64,000 nt of DNA. Source: Ceratothoa steindachneri. Lineage: Eukaryota > Arthropoda > Malacostraca > Isopoda > Cymothoidae. Each line of letters begins with the position of its first letter. Position 1 is the stretch's first letter. Under the pieces are notes generated by a model that ran no database searches, had not been told where the DNA came from, and saw nothing but the letters and a program-made list of their open reading frames with translations. The translations under genes and the position numbers were made by a program. Where the stretch lies: the NCBI GenBank assembly GCA_963969495.1, contig OZ018324.1, positions 145,138,801-145,202,800 of the forward strand. The letters are read 5' to 3'. This document shows positions 1 to 12,036 of this stretch, piece after piece.

Positions 1-16
1 AAAACACGGAGGGGTC

Positions 17-1790
17 TTGAGACCCACCCCTACACTCTTCATCATATTCAAGTGTGACAGACTCACTGAGTCTATGCGTACCATTTGGTATCACTACGAC
101 GTGAAGGCATTCGTTCCACTACCATGGAGGGGCTGTGGTGGGATACAATGTACCTTCCACACCTTTTTCATTAGGGTTCAGGACTCAAACTGTTGGGTAA
201 GCAAAATTCCACCTCTGGCAGCAAAGGAGAAAGATATGCAACCTTCTACCTTAGCTAATTTACTTCCCCCCAAAGAAAAATTGACAATATATACAATCAA
301 TATGTACAAAAATACAAAAAGGAATTCACAAGACAGCACTGTTAAACTAATGGCAAGATAAAAAGTATATGGAGATCTAACAGCCATGTTGGCCCTACAA
401 TAACTCTACAAGTTACAGACCTGACAACAAAATTATCATGTCTTCTTCAATCTGTGGGAAGGAAGGAAAATGGGAAGATAAGACGTCTTTCAGACGAACT
501 ACCAAACTGACTCTGGCTTCCACTCAAGTGTATCAGGGTGTCTCCCTTACACAATTGGCTGAGCTGATGGAGCCAGTGCAAGTCAAGAGTGAGCTCCAGG
601 GACTGGCCAAAAGTTCCCAAGAACTGGAGCAAGGTTAGCCAACTGGACCTCGCAAAAAACTGCTGCCAAAGGCTCAGTTGATGATGGCCACAATAAATAT
701 TGCGACTGGTGGAGAATGGGTAAGACTTTTGACAATGAAAAGTAAGTCTTAGCAAAAAAAAGTGGCTCCAATTTATGAATCTCTTTGAGAATTAATTGAC
801 TATATATATATCCTGCAATGAGAGAAAAAACTTAAGACCATATATATATATAAAATATATAAAACAATCTACTAATACCTATCTACAACCTAATCTATCC
901 CCCATCCTTCCTAGCAGCACTCACACTCTTCTACCATAAACAAAGAAAATTAGAGTAAAAGGACAGACTAAGGCAAAGTGGTGAAAATCCATACTGGACA
1001 AAATTGGGAGAATGGCTCCCAGATATACTCTCTATTCACACGTCAGCCATAAACCACAATGCTACTACTACCACAGTCTCATCTATACGAATCGCTCCTG
1101 TAAATGTGCCGATTCAGGTTTACCTGAAGTCTGTTAGTTGCTCCAAGACCGCACATGTTAAGTACAAATCATCTAGGGCCAAGTGTGCTAATTGTGGAGA
1201 GCCGCACCCCTCTTCTTCCAAGCAAGGCGGTGCGTATCTCCTGGAGAAGGAAATCCCGTTTAGGCTATGGATCGTCTCTCTTTTCACGAGGCTAAGGACT
1301 TGGTCCTGGCGCTGCCTGGGGTGTTTATGCCTCCATCTTAAAAAGCACACCGTCTATCCCTGACCTCTCCAGGACTACGAGCAGTGAGTCCTGCGGGTTC
1401 TACCCACCTTATGCGTTTCCCTAGAAGAGCTGGGGGCACAAAGGGTTCACACCCAGCATCGGCTAAAATCAAAGCTACCCTACTCTCCCAGTGTGACCAT
1501 TTCCCGCAAGGCGAAACGGGCACACGCCTCCATCATTGTAGACTCACAGGAGGCAACACCCCTGAAGTTGGTTGTGAGGCCATCTTCCGTGGTTCCTAAA
1601 GCTGCCCCCAGAAAGGAGGACATCAGCAAAGGAGATTTGGCTCCTACACCCACACTCAGTGGTAGGCTGGGTCGCTCAAAGATGGTGGATCCTCCAAAAG
1701 AGGGACCCCCGCCTGCCTACGGTTTCAAGGCGGTGAGAGCCCAACCTCACCCGATAATTCCTCAGGGCCCCCGCATCTCCTCCGAGCTAA
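17..1790 (+). pseudogene. Family A ORF1 remnant (zinc-knuckle RNA-binding protein), interrupted
   Basis: Residues encoded from 17 match the ORF1 of copy A3 in the stretch before its first zinc knuckle (PTPTLFIIFKCDRL against PTPTLFVTFDCDKL). The match breaks near position 134 and resumes near 1058. From there a knuckle-like segment (CANCGEPHPSSSKQ, last Cys changed to Gly) and the charged, Pro/Ser-rich C-terminus follow in several frames. In I-like elements ORF1 packages the RNA. Frameshifts and stops mean no intact product. The break at 134/1058 looks like a later insertion. Confidence 0.75.
135..1057. other. Unidentified insertion inside ORF1 of A1
   Basis: About 0.9 kb lies between two halves of the family A ORF1 that are adjacent in A3. 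It has no recognised coding domain. Short TA runs occur near 800 and 840-860. I could not find terminal repeats or a convincing target duplication, so its class is unknown. Confidence 0.5.
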
Positions 1791-1794
1791 GACT

Positions 1795-3357
1795 GGGGGG
1801 CATATTCCTTCACTCAGATTGCCGTGGACTCGAGGCCAACAGGGAGGAGATGCGGAGGCTCGTCTCCTCTCGTTTGCCTTAGCTATCTTTTTGCAGGAGA
1901 CCTTGCTGCTGGGCGCATGTTTCCTGCCCACCCTCCCGGGTATAAGGGTTTTGCGGCCCCACCACACCGGGATAGGGCCCGGGCAGGAGGATGTGCTATT
2001 TACATCTGCCACGATGTCTCCGTTTTTTTCTTTGCTTTAGATACCTCCTTTCAGGCAATAGCTGTGCAGCTGCACCTGGATAGGAGGTATACTGTTATTT
2101 CTGTGTACATTCCACCGCTTCGACCGGGGGGACTTCCGCCGCGTTGTGGCACGGTTTCCTGAGGCCCTTTCTCTTGCTCGGGTATCTGAACCGTACTCAT
2201 TCAATCCCATGGGTCAGGGCCTTGCCGACCTGATCGACGAGGTGGAGACAGGTGTCCTAAATGTGGATGAGTTTACGCATCACTGCCCGAGAACCGCTTC
2301 ATTTTCCTCCCTTGATCTATCTTTGTGCTCTCCGGATGCACAAAGATCCTACGTGTTGATGCTAGGGAGATGCTACTCGCTCTGCGCCGTGCACAGCGCA
2401 TTTCTCGCTTTGGTGACCTTGGTTCTACCCAGGACGCCAAACTGGAGGCTACCTACAAACCTTTTACTCTTTGTTGCCACATTTCTGCTCCCAAAGCTTC
2501 TACAGCGCCGAGAGTATTGCATTCGGCCTTTTTGGAGCACACTTCATGTCACGCTGGAACCGTGCCAGTGTATATGGATGGCTCCTAGTCCCAAGAGGGG
2601 TCGGTTTCCACGCCGTATCCCCTCTGTTTGAAAGCAGCGGGGCTCTGCCAGGCGCTGCATCTGCTCTCACGGCCAAGCTAGTTGTAATACACCGCTCGGT
2701 ACGGGAGATAACGCGTCGTTCCCGGTTCAGAGACCGGATTGTGATTTATAACGACTCACAAAGCGCCCTGAGTGCTCTCAGGCCATTGAAATCTCCGCAT
2801 CCCCTTATTAGCGATATCCGTGACGCCACGGTTTGGGTGATCCTGGCGGATGTTGAGATTATCTCGTGCTGGGTTCCTGGACATGTGGGAATTGCCGAGA
2901 ATATACGCATCAATGAAGGCACCCAAGATTCCACGTGGACCAGCCACCAAACTTGCATTTCTCTCTTTCCCACATTACTCCATGGCAGCAATCAGGTCAG
3001 CCTTCCGTGCTACCAGGCAAAGATGTGAGACGGTCAATGGATATCTAAAGGTTTGTACCATCGTTCTACGACTGTCCCCATTGCATCTACCCTCAATGCC
3101 TCAGCGGCTTTAGTTCAATTTCTCTTCTTCCAGGTTGCACAGCCCTTTGAGCACTCCCATGCACTTTACTGCGATGACTATGTTGTCCCCCAGATTGACC
3201 TGCACATTCTTGTTGTGTCCCATTCTGGGAAATCTTTATGCACATTACCTGTCCCGATCTGAATGGGGTTGCTACCGCTTGTCCCATGTACTCATGACGT
3301 CTTTTGCCCCATACTTCTCACCTAATTTATTTTTTGGAGGAGGCAGCCCCCTCTGAT
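1795..3357 (+). pseudogene. Family A ORF2 remnant (endonuclease start fused to RNase H)
   Basis: The first part encodes the beginning of the endonuclease (CRGLEANREE, then LQET and LDRRYTVISVYIPP), followed by LNVDEFTHHCPRTASF and CSPDAQ. Immediately after this the sequence matches the RT-thumb end (VDAREMLLALRRAQ) and then RNase H, with YMDGS in place of YTDGS and a recognisable DSQSALSAL. RNase H ends near 2910 in a CWVPGHVGIAEN motif. The step from endonuclease to thumb removes about 1.5 kb relative to A3, including the catalytic RT motifs. Several frameshifts are present, so this is a fossil. Confidence 0.8.
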
Positions 3358-3629
3358 GTTACTTATAATTTTATCTTTTGGGGGGTGGGGGGGGGTTGTG
3401 ATTTGTTTTTAGCAGGTTGGGTGAGGAGGTACTTCTAGTGCTTTTTAATAAAGCCTCAATTAGGCTAATTTAAATTATGCCAACTTATGTTTTATGTTGT
3501 GGTTTTTGGTTAATTTTTTTCTTCATTGTCTTTGTTACCATTTTATAGATTTAGCCTAAGGATAGGCTAATCTTTAATTTCAGTAGATATGCCCTTGATC
3601 GCATTTGTCCTTCAAGCTCTAAAAAAAAA

Positions 3630-4070
3630 CAACCCACCCTCACTTATCCTTTTTCTACCCTGCAATAGTGAATGGTCTAGAAGCGTAGCCACATATACAT
3701 CAAATGGCAGTTAAACTGACTTCTATTAAACAAAACAACTCTGTTACTATTCCCACCACACAGCCTAAAATGACCCACAACCAGTACACTAAAACACACT
3801 TCTCACCCACATAGCACTTCAAAACCAGCAACAAATGTTTAGTTAAAAGCCTCCCATATGACATTCCTCCATCCAAATCACCAGATTCTTTGCACTGTCT
3901 ATGTATGGTTACATCCCTCCCTACATGAGTATAAAAAATAAATAAACCTCATCACCCTTTCCAACTCTCCCTGTTGCACCATCCAGCATCCTGAAAACAT
4001 TGCACAAGTTATCCTATCCTATAACATCAACTGATCCCTACCCATCTGCTGACTGGATCGAGGCTTCGCT
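3630..4070. other. AT-rich spacer, nothing recognised
   Basis: Between the poly(A) of A1 and the target duplication of B1 there is only AT-rich sequence with short stop-filled frames. No gene, tRNA or repeat could be supported. Confidence 0.6.
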
Positions 4071-4605
4071 TCATTTCCATGGCCCCTTTCCTCTCTGGGA
4101 TCTTTTCTTCAGGGGTTGTTCCCAGAGAGACTCTGGCCTTCGCGTGGCGAGGGGGGGTTAGCCCTGGGCCCCGTAGGGGTCCCATGGTGCTGCCAACAAG
4201 ACTTTTAACATGCCCCTTATTCTTTCCTCCCCTATTACGTTCTTCCAGTGCCCTTTATTTCCCCCTCTTCCTTCACCTATCTAGTGGTCCTTATGGGAAC
4301 CAGACCTCTGCTCGCTTTATGGATTGATTCCGAATTGTTCTTTCATGAAGGTGGAAGAGGTTTGGCATCTCCACCGCCTTTGTCTACCGAATGCCCAAGG
4401 AGAACCATCGTTGGCCTCTTTACTCCGTGCATGGAAGAACTCGGGCAGCCTCTTAGGTTTATAAAGATGATGTGGTAGATCCGTATCCATTCTCCAAGAG
4501 GATATACCGGACGTAACTGATTGTCGAGTTGCAGTAGTGCCGGGCCCTTGTAGGCCTCCATGGTGGGGAGTCCCGAGGGAGAATGCGAAGTTTTTTCTTT
4601 TTGCA

Positions 4606-6300
4606 ATGGCTAATCATAAACCTAAAACCTCCCCTTCTCGTAAGGGTTCTCGTGCCAAACGTTCCTTAGCTCCCCTGTCAGCCTTCACTCGCTCGTTAGA
4701 CCCCCATTCCAACGAAGTAGACCCAGATCTAGATTACCCTCGCTTTCTTGTCATGAGTTCATCATCCTACACCCCACTTGCAAAAGTCGATGTGTTTGAC
4801 CTCAATGAAACTTTTGAGTCCCGCTGTGGTGAACCCCGCCAGATGTGGTCAAGAGGTAATGGTGATGTCGTAGTCGAGGTGTCATCCCACTCTCAACACA
4901 ACCTTGTGCGAAATCTATCTTCGATAGCTGAAATTCCAGTAACTGTTTCGCCCCATCCGCATCTGAATTTTGTCAAAGGTGTCGTCCGTTCAAACGAACT
5001 AAGGGACTACGACCTCACCCGCCTTCAGAGCAAGCTTAGGACCCAAGGTTTCACACACGTACACAGGGTGACTAAAACATTAAGCTCCATTAGAGTCCCA
5101 ACCACCACATTGATTTTAACATTCAAACGACAAGAACAAGCGCAGTATATTAAAGCTGGGTACCTTCGTGTCCCAGTAAGTCCCTACATCGAATTACCCA
5201 GACTTTGCTTCAATTGCAATCAATTTGGATATGTTGGCCGTGCCTGTCGATACTCTCGCTCCTGCGTGAATTGTAGCTCTGACTACCATGGCCCCGAATG
5301 CACCAAAACACCTCGCTGTGTCAATTGCGGAGGTACCCACAGTCCGGCATCAAAACTCTGCTCTATATTTTTATATGAAAAGGAGGTGCTCACTTTGCGC
5401 GACTTTCTACGTCTAGATATAACAGAGGTCCACCAGCGTGCTCGAGCACAAACCTCACCACTCGGCCGGCTCTTCTCTGACGTTTTACGTGACGCTGGAC
5501 GAAACCGACCATCACGCTCGAGTTCCGACACGCCTGAAGCACTTCATCCTACATCTACTCGCAGCGTCAGAAACATTCAGGATATAGATTCGAAGCATCG
5601 TTCTCACACCGAGATAACCCTCTCTCCAGCAGCTCTATCTGGAACAGACACTCAGGGTGAGATACTTGAAGACATCATACGCTATCTGAAAGAATCCTCA
5701 ACATCGACCAGTGAAGGTTCATCCACCTGGGTCATCGACCACCAATAAGCGGCCAGCCTCTGGAGCTGACTCGGCCGAACCCCGAGAATCTTCTATGGAA
5801 TCTTCCCCTATTGCTGAACATTCTATGCCCTTAAGTCCCTCCCACCCTTCACAGGACTTATGCCCCATCCTGATTCAAACCATGGCAGATATGCACCTAG
5901 CTCCGCACACCTCGCTCAGATCACCTGTTCATTCCACTCAGCCTTCTACTTATGATCCGATGGAAGCAGTTGATACTCCAATCGCTGCGGTTGGACCAAC
6001 CCCTCAGACGTCGAAAATCCCCTCGACCTAAAATCCGGATCTACCGGCCGAAAATCCCTTCTCGATCTTCCTTTTCCGCCAGGTTGTGAGCCCGAATTAC
6101 AATCAAGGGCTTTGGTCGGTTCTCCAAAACCCTCGAAAATAGCCCCAGTTACTGCTCCTTCTAGGATCTCTCCCCATGCAAAAACAGTCTCCTCGAAATC
6201 AACTCTCCGTCCCCCAAGCCCTTTGGGACGAACCTCAAATACAATATCGGCCTCAAAAGAGAAAAAGATATCCACAGTGGTATCTAACCGTCCCACATAA
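4606..6300 (+). pseudogene. Family B ORF1, CCHC nucleic-acid-binding protein, frame-broken at the C-terminus
   Basis: The start chosen is the ATG at 4606 (MANHKPKTSPSRKGSRAK), because B2 has the equivalent start at 16151. The open frame then runs to 5748. Three zinc knuckles lie in tandem around 5209-5360: CFNCNQFGYVGRAC, CVNCSSDYHGPEC and CVNCGGTHSPASKLC. The basic N-terminus and the knuckles are typical of ORF1 proteins that bind element RNA. After 5726 the Pro/Ser-rich C-terminus continues in other frames (HPPGSSTTNKRPASG, then GRTSNTISASKEKK up to a stop at 6300), so at least two frameshifts separate it from the N-terminal part. The first 380 residues are uninterrupted, which is unusual for this window. 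Confidence 0.85.
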
Positions 6301-6305
6301 TATCT

Positions 6306-9300
6306 TCCATTTTACAATGGAATTGTCAAGGCATTCTTCCAAAGTGGGAAGAACTCAAAATTCTTTTGACGACTATCCAACCCGCTGTTATTTGTCTTCA
6401 GGAGAATAAACTGGGTATACGGCCCTTTCCGCCGGTACCCGGCTTTCTCACTTTCAACTCTATTGCTTCTGCTGGAAGCTCCTCTCATGTGGGGTGTCAA
6501 TCATGGTATCTTCATCCCACCATGTTTCTTCCATTTCCCTACATACTACCCTCCAAGCTGTTGCCGTGAGGGTTTTTCTTGCGCCCCATTTTTATTACTA
6601 TGAGATTTTAACGCCCGTCACCCATATTGGGGCGACATCACTCGGAATGCCAAAGGCAGTGTTTTAAGAGTCTTTTTTTTATTATCTGACTTTCTCTGTG
6701 TTTTAAACACTGGCGATTTTACCTCGTATCATGTCCAGACGGACTCTTTTAGCTGTGTTGACCTGTCTGTTCCCCAGATTGCTTCACAGAATTTCGATGG
6801 TCAATTCTTGACGATCTCCATGGGAGTGACCACTTCCCTATTGTCTTGTCGGCCCTTCAAGTTAGCCCTCATACAACCTTGCCCCTTAAGTGGGACTTAG
6901 GTCACGCCGATTGGGAAGGGTTCCAAGAGGCGTCCTTCACAAGTGCATCCTTGGGGACCTTCAATAAAGTGGATGCTGCAGTAGAATACTTTACATCGAC
7001 TATCTACAATGCAGCAACACAGACCATTTCACGGAGGCGACTCGCCACGGGTCGTTCAACCGTGCCAGGATGGTCCTCGGCGTGTGCAACAGCTGTCAAA
7101 AACTACAAGTTAGCCCATGCCCGATTCTGAAAGAACCCAACTTTGTGCAACAAGGTCGACCGAAACCGAGCTCGTGCGCTTCGCTAAAGAACCCTTCGTC
7201 AGGCTCGCCGAAATTTATGGCGCCGTTACGTTTCATCAATTTGCTCTATGACACCTACCGCTAAGATCTGGAAGAGGATTAATAAGATCTGGGGCTGTTA
7301 TGTTGATCATCATACCCCAACACTTAACTTACACGGTTCCTTGGAGAATGACAGCCTGGCGGTCAGCAATGCTTTTGCTGACCATTTCCGCGCCGTTAAC
7401 AGTGTCAGCCGTTACTATAAGGCTTTTCTATCCTACAAATCAAAGGAAGAGTCTCATTCTCTCAACTTCACAAAAAAATCTAACCTTCCATATTCAGCAT
7501 CCATGAGCTGCATAGCGCTTTGTCCCTTTGCGGATCTTCTTCCGCTGGCCTTGACGAGATCCATTTCGATATGATTCGACACTTACATCCGCACTCTACT
7601 CTATTCTTACTTGATTTGTACAACCATATTTGGGTGAAGGGTTTTTACCCATCATCATGGCGCATTGGGATCATCTTTGCCTCTGTCAAACCGGGCGGGG
7701 AGGGGTTGGACGCAGATCACTACCGCCCTATAGCTCTTACCAGCTGTTTGATTAAGTTGCTGGAAAAATGTTGTTGGAGCGCCTAAACTGGTTCCTAAAA
7801 ACCAATCACCCTTCTCTCTCCATTTCAATGTGGCTTCGGCAAAGGTCATAGTACCCTTGACCTCCTAGTACATTTCGAGGGATCGGTCCGGAAAGCTTTC
7901 GCATTAAAGCACCGAGTCCTGGCCATATTTTTCGATATTGAGAAAGCCTACGACACAGCATGGAGATACGGCATCTTGAAGCAGCTATACGTCTGGAGGA
8001 TGAGAGGCCTTTTACTGTCACTTATTCAAAGTTTTTTAGCATCTCGATCCTTCAAGGTACGTGTTGGAGACGCATACTCTGACCTGCAACCCCAAGAGGA
8101 GGGAGTTCCTCAGGGCAGTGTTTTAAGTGTTTTATGTTTTATAATTGCCATCAATGATATTATTTCGTCTCTCCCAGAGGGTGTATCGGCAACTCTTGTT
8201 TGTCGATGATTAGCACTATACTGTTCCTCACCTCGCTTTCCATCAGCAGCGCCTCGGCTACAACTGGCGGTCAATGCTGTATCCAAAAGAGCACAACTTA
8301 AGGGATTCCACTTTTCCACGAACAAAACCAAAGCAATGTATTTCCACAGGGGCAGAGGGGTTCTTGTTCCGCCATCTATCTCCCTACAAGGCGAAGATAT
8401 AGAGTTTGTCTCCGAGTTTCGGTTTGTTGGCGTAACTCTCGATCCAAAGTTATCCTGGTTACCACACCTACGCCGTCTTCGAACGGGCTGTCTGTGGATT
8501 CTAGACATTTTGAAAGTCCTCTCACACACTTCGTCGGGCAGCGACCGACAAACATTGGATTATGGCTGTCGAATTTACTCATCGGCTTTCCCTTCAGCCC
8601 TTAAAATGCTGAACCCCATTCGAAACCTCGGAGTTTGTCTTTCCAGTGAAGCCTTCCGTACTTCTCCTGTTAACAGCCTTTACTGCGAGAGTGGGGTACT
8701 TCCTTTGCCCTACCATGACTTCAAATCTGCATGCGATACCTCTGCCGAGTACAGCAAGCCCCTGTATCAGAGGTCTACAGATGCCTGTATGCTGCCGAAT
8801 CAACGGCGGCATACGATAAGTTGCCATCTTTATCCCGCCCCTTGAACCGTCCCATAGGAGATCATCTTTATAACCTGGGTGCTCCAAGGGTCCTTACCCT
8901 TCCATCCTTACTGACCCCTAGTTGGCGTGCTCCTCTCCCCACAGTATGTACCAACATGTGGAGCCTGGAGAAGTCTTCCATGGACCCTCGCATCATTAAG
9001 CGCCTGTTCTTAGTGCATTCGACCTCACACAAACAATGCTGCCCATTATACACGAATGGCTCTAAGTCGGACAGTGGCTTGCTGCCACCAGCAGCATCCA
9101 TTTTTACTGCTGAACTTTCAGCAATCCTTTTAGCCTTTAGACTCATCCAAATTTGACCTTTTGATAATTTTGTCATTTTTTCCGACTCAAGGAGTGTTTT
9201 ACAGTCAATTAGATCTTTTAATGCGTCCCATCCCTTAGTAACAGAAATTTGCAACTGACTGGTCCAAAATGCGTCCCGATATAGAATTATTTTTTGCTGG

Positions 9301-9655
9301 GTCCCTTGGCATGTGGGGGTCCTGGGCAACGAGAGGGCTGATCGGCTGGCCAGCTCAGCACACTCTGTGTCGTCGGAGAACACTGCTCTGCCTTTTAGGG
9401 ACTACTTTCTTCAATAAGAAAATATATTCTTCAACTGTGGCAGAATGAATGAGATGACTGTTCCTTATCCAAACTGTACAAAATTAGAAATTCTGTTCAC
9501 TCTTGGCCCTCGAGCCGTCATAGATATCTATGCCGAGTTCGCATTGGCCACACAATACTTACTCACGGCTATCTTGTTTCGGATGATGTTCAAATCAGCC
9601 CTTGCTCTCGTTTTTGCGGTGGGGACCAATCGGTTGCCCACCTTTTATTAGATTG
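6306..9655 (+). pseudogene. Family B ORF2 (endonuclease, reverse transcriptase, RNase H), multiply frameshifted
   Basis: The endonuclease begins near 6310 (LQWNCQG-type start, then VICLQENKLG). The RT starts near 7520 with HYRPIALTSC and continues with QCGFGKGHSTLD, FFDIEKAYDTAWRYG (about 7930) and VPQGSVLSV (about 8107). The catalytic box reads FVDD at 8199-8210, but a one-base insertion just before it and a stop just after put it out of frame. RNase H starts near 9047 with YTNGS where YTDGS is expected, so a catalytic Asp is lost. A Cys/His tail lies near 9560-9660. Alternating frames show at least eight shifts. The order matches I-like ORF2 proteins. Confidence 0.85.
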
Positions 9656-10142
9656 CACCCATTTCGCCATTCTCCGGTTGTCCTGCTTCCCGACAATTTT
9701 AACTATCCCTCAACACACCCGTCTTCCATTCATATTGGGAGAGGATTCTTTTAACCCGTCATTTTTTAATTTTTATCACAAAGTGGTCTCCTCCACCTTT
9801 TATAGATAATTTGCCTCGTTTTATCCTAGCTGCCATAAAGAATCCACTTGGATTGGGCAGCAACCCACTAGTTCTTTACCTTAAACCTCATTTCCATGGC
9901 AACTCATATTGCAGTGTTATGACCCCTGAGTCTTCATTTCTTAAAGCGGGTGATTTTGATGCAGTTTCGTAAGGAGCAGCTTTGTTGGAGTAACAATTTC
10001 CTTTAGATTCTATCTTCCTCTCCTTTAAACCTAGCTGGAGATTATTAAGTAGCTTTTTAATACTTTCCTCTTCATTTATTTCCTCAGTTTCTACTTAAGT
10101 ATTTTTTTTATTGAAATCAATTAACAAAAACTTGCAATTTCA

Positions 10143-10383
10143 GGAAGGTTTTCGGATGACTGACTTTCCCTCTACACTTTCTGTTGACCAGTGGGTGAAG
10201 GCTTTCCAAGTGTTCATCACAATCCCCGAATTCTCCAACTGTTCTTTTCTTGAAGAGTTTAAATCTTATCATACTTATCATGAAGATAAAGGCTTCTTTT
10301 TGGATTATCCAGATGAGCTGCTGAAAGATGATCTGTCAGAATTTGTCAAATATGAAGATTCAGTTTCAGATCATCCTGAGTAA
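10143..10383 (+). CDS. Possible host exon, unrecognised acidic protein end
   Basis: The frame starting at 10143 is open for 80 codons to a TAA at 10381-10383. It is immediately preceded by a good splice-acceptor sequence (AACTTGCAATTTCAG). The predicted peptide (from EGFRMTDFPS) is acidic, rich in Phe/Tyr/Asp/Glu and looks like normal protein rather than low complexity. It does not resemble any of the transposon proteins around it, and I do not recognise the family. It could be the last exon of a + strand gene whose earlier exons lie outside the window or are hidden, or it could be chance. Confidence 0.35.
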
Positions 10384-10555
10384 TTTCGTTAAGTTTTGAT
10401 GGAATCATCTGATAGATACCATAATAATAAACCAAATCATTGTTGTGCTTCAAACTCAAAGCATTAATTGTCCTCAAAGGCATGTGGAACAGTTAACAAC
10501 AAGGTTGTAGCTGAGAAAGGTTAGTTTATCAAATACATTTGTCTTGCCTCATTAG

Positions 10556-10558
<3 letters not shown>

Positions 10559-10621
<63 letters not shown>
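10559..10621. repeat. (TA)n microsatellite
   Basis: An uninterrupted AT dinucleotide tract of about 63 bp that ends four bases before a long hairpin. Confidence 0.95.
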
Positions 10622-10622
<1 letters not shown>

Positions 10623-10624
10623 TA

Positions 10625-10736
10625 CAAGAGGAAGAAGAATTGGACGTGAATGAGCAAATAAGACAAGAAACCGGAGTTTGGCATCTCAGGTTTCTTGTCT
10701 CATTTGCTCATTCGCGTCCAATTCTTCTTCCTCTTG
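10625..10736. repeat. Near-perfect inverted repeat (48-nt arms, 16-nt loop)
   Basis: The left arm, 10625-10672, is the reverse complement of 10689-10736 with only two mismatches. The loop (10673-10688) is GGAGTTTGGCATCTCA. The arms are not simple sequence. No TA or longer target duplication, coding frame or poly(A) was seen beside it. It could be a foldback element, a small-RNA precursor or the product of a template-switch event. Confidence 0.9.
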
Positions 10737-10880
10737 CACTATATGTATTTATAGTCAGCTATACAAGGTTTCTGCATCTTTCTTTCTGTCTTCAAATTTA
10801 TTTGAAAGACAGAAAATAAAAATGGCATAGCCCTGTGGTGGTTGTATTATCACCCGCAGACCCTGTAGTTGCTCTTTCTT

Positions 10881-11056
<176 letters not shown>

Positions 11057-11479
11057 AAGGAATTCTGAACTTAAGGGAAACTAATTTTACCATTCTTGAG
11101 TTATAGTCAAACTCTTCTCTGGAAAAAAAGATGATGTTACCCTTGCTGAACAAAATAATTTCTAACAGAGATCCAGTTCTGTACCTGTAGAATTTGCACA
11201 AGTGTTGGACATGCTCGGGATGTTTTAATCTATGTCTGGTTCCTTATGTTGTATTCAGTCAAAGTTCATCCCTTTGGCTAACAGCCTCAATGAACTACAC
11301 CTGCCAGATGGGATTCTCCCACAGATATAGCACTTCATGTATTTGTAGCTATTGTCTCGGTTGTACTTGTATTGGCCATGTTGTGAATATTTGTCAAATT
11401 GTATCTGGCTCGTGGAGGCAATGGAGGTACATGTCCTTATAAGTCAGGAGAGTACAGGATTTATGTATCAATGAGATAT

Positions 11480-12036
11480 GGAGGAATGCATACAAGAGGC
11501 GAAAAGAAATTAAAATGAGGTCTTAACCATGATAAGAAAGCAGCAAATGAAGGAAGCATTGCGCAGAAGATGAATGAGGATCTGGATGGGAACAGAAAAA
11601 TTTTCTGGAACAATAGCCTGGTGGACATCAAGGATAAGAATGGCAGGGCACTTGTTAGTGATGAAGTCAAGAGTAGATGGTGGAGTATTTTGATGGTTCA
11701 TAAATGTGGGTGTGGAAGATGTAGCAAATGTGAATATGATTGGTTTCACAGGTGGTAACCAGTTCCTTTATCATTGTATGGAAGTGATAAGCAGGCAAGA
11801 GGCTGTTAGTGGTGTGAGAGGTCTGAAAAATGCAAATGCAGCTGGGGTGGATGATATATTCGCATAGATGCTAAAAAGTAGTGATTATGGAATGTGTATG
11901 GTGACTGTGTTGTTGTAAAGCATTTTAAAGTAGAACGGTGCCTGAGAACTGAAAGAATGTGCTGATAATACCGTTGTAGGTATATGTTGGTGCTCCCAGG
12001 AGCAAGGGGAATGCAAGAGCTACAATTAGTGATGTA
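11480..12036 (+). pseudogene. Fossil of another non-LTR reverse transcriptase
   Basis: Pieces in changing frames resemble the linker and early RT region of a CR1/Jockey-like polymerase: KIFWNNSLVDIKDKNGRAL near 11597, then KNANAAGVDDIF near 11830 (usual form GKAAGVDGI) and VPEN-KNVLIIPL near 11940 (usual form VPEEWKNACIVPL). The frames carry stops and shifts. The sequence stops at the left target duplication of the hAT element at 12037, and I found no continuation beyond 13993. It is not related to families A or B. Confidence 0.6.

Larger units (their letters stand above)
1..3629 (+). mobile_element. Family A I-like non-LTR retrotransposon, copy A1 (internally deleted)
   Basis: Read on the + strand this gives an ORF1 zinc-knuckle segment (1-134 and 1058-1790), the start of an endonuclease (about 1795-2335), then a direct jump to the RT-thumb and RNase H part (about 2345-3060), a decayed Cys/His tail, a 3' hairpin (AGCCT 3553-3557 with AGGCT 3564-3568) and nine A residues at 3621-3629. 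Compared with the full-length copy A3 (31595-38278, minus), the C-terminal endonuclease and the whole RT core are missing. The left end is cut by the window. An unrelated stretch of about 0.9 kb interrupts ORF1. All reading frames are broken, so this is a dead copy. Confidence 0.85.
4084..9887 (+). mobile_element. Family B I-like non-LTR retrotransposon, full-length copy B1
   Basis: A perfect 13-bp direct repeat, TCATTTCCATGGC, stands at 4071-4083 and at 9888-9900. The 5804 bp between the two copies carry a 5' leader, a zinc-knuckle ORF1, an endonuclease-RT-RNase H ORF2 and a 3' region ending in ACCTTAAACC with no long poly(A). The second copy (B2) has the same start and end, which supports both boundaries. 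The leader opens with a hairpin: a 10-bp stem, 4091-4100 with 4120-4129. Domain order and RT motifs (DIEKAYDTAWRYG, VPQGSVLSV) place it in the I/Nimb-like group, judged by eye. ORF2 has many frameshifts, so this copy cannot move by itself. Confidence 0.93.

Noticed and set aside
11194..11442. Cys-rich 82-codon frame as a secreted peptide
   Set aside because: No convincing signal peptide, no conserved Cys pattern known to me and no splice context; it is treated as chance.
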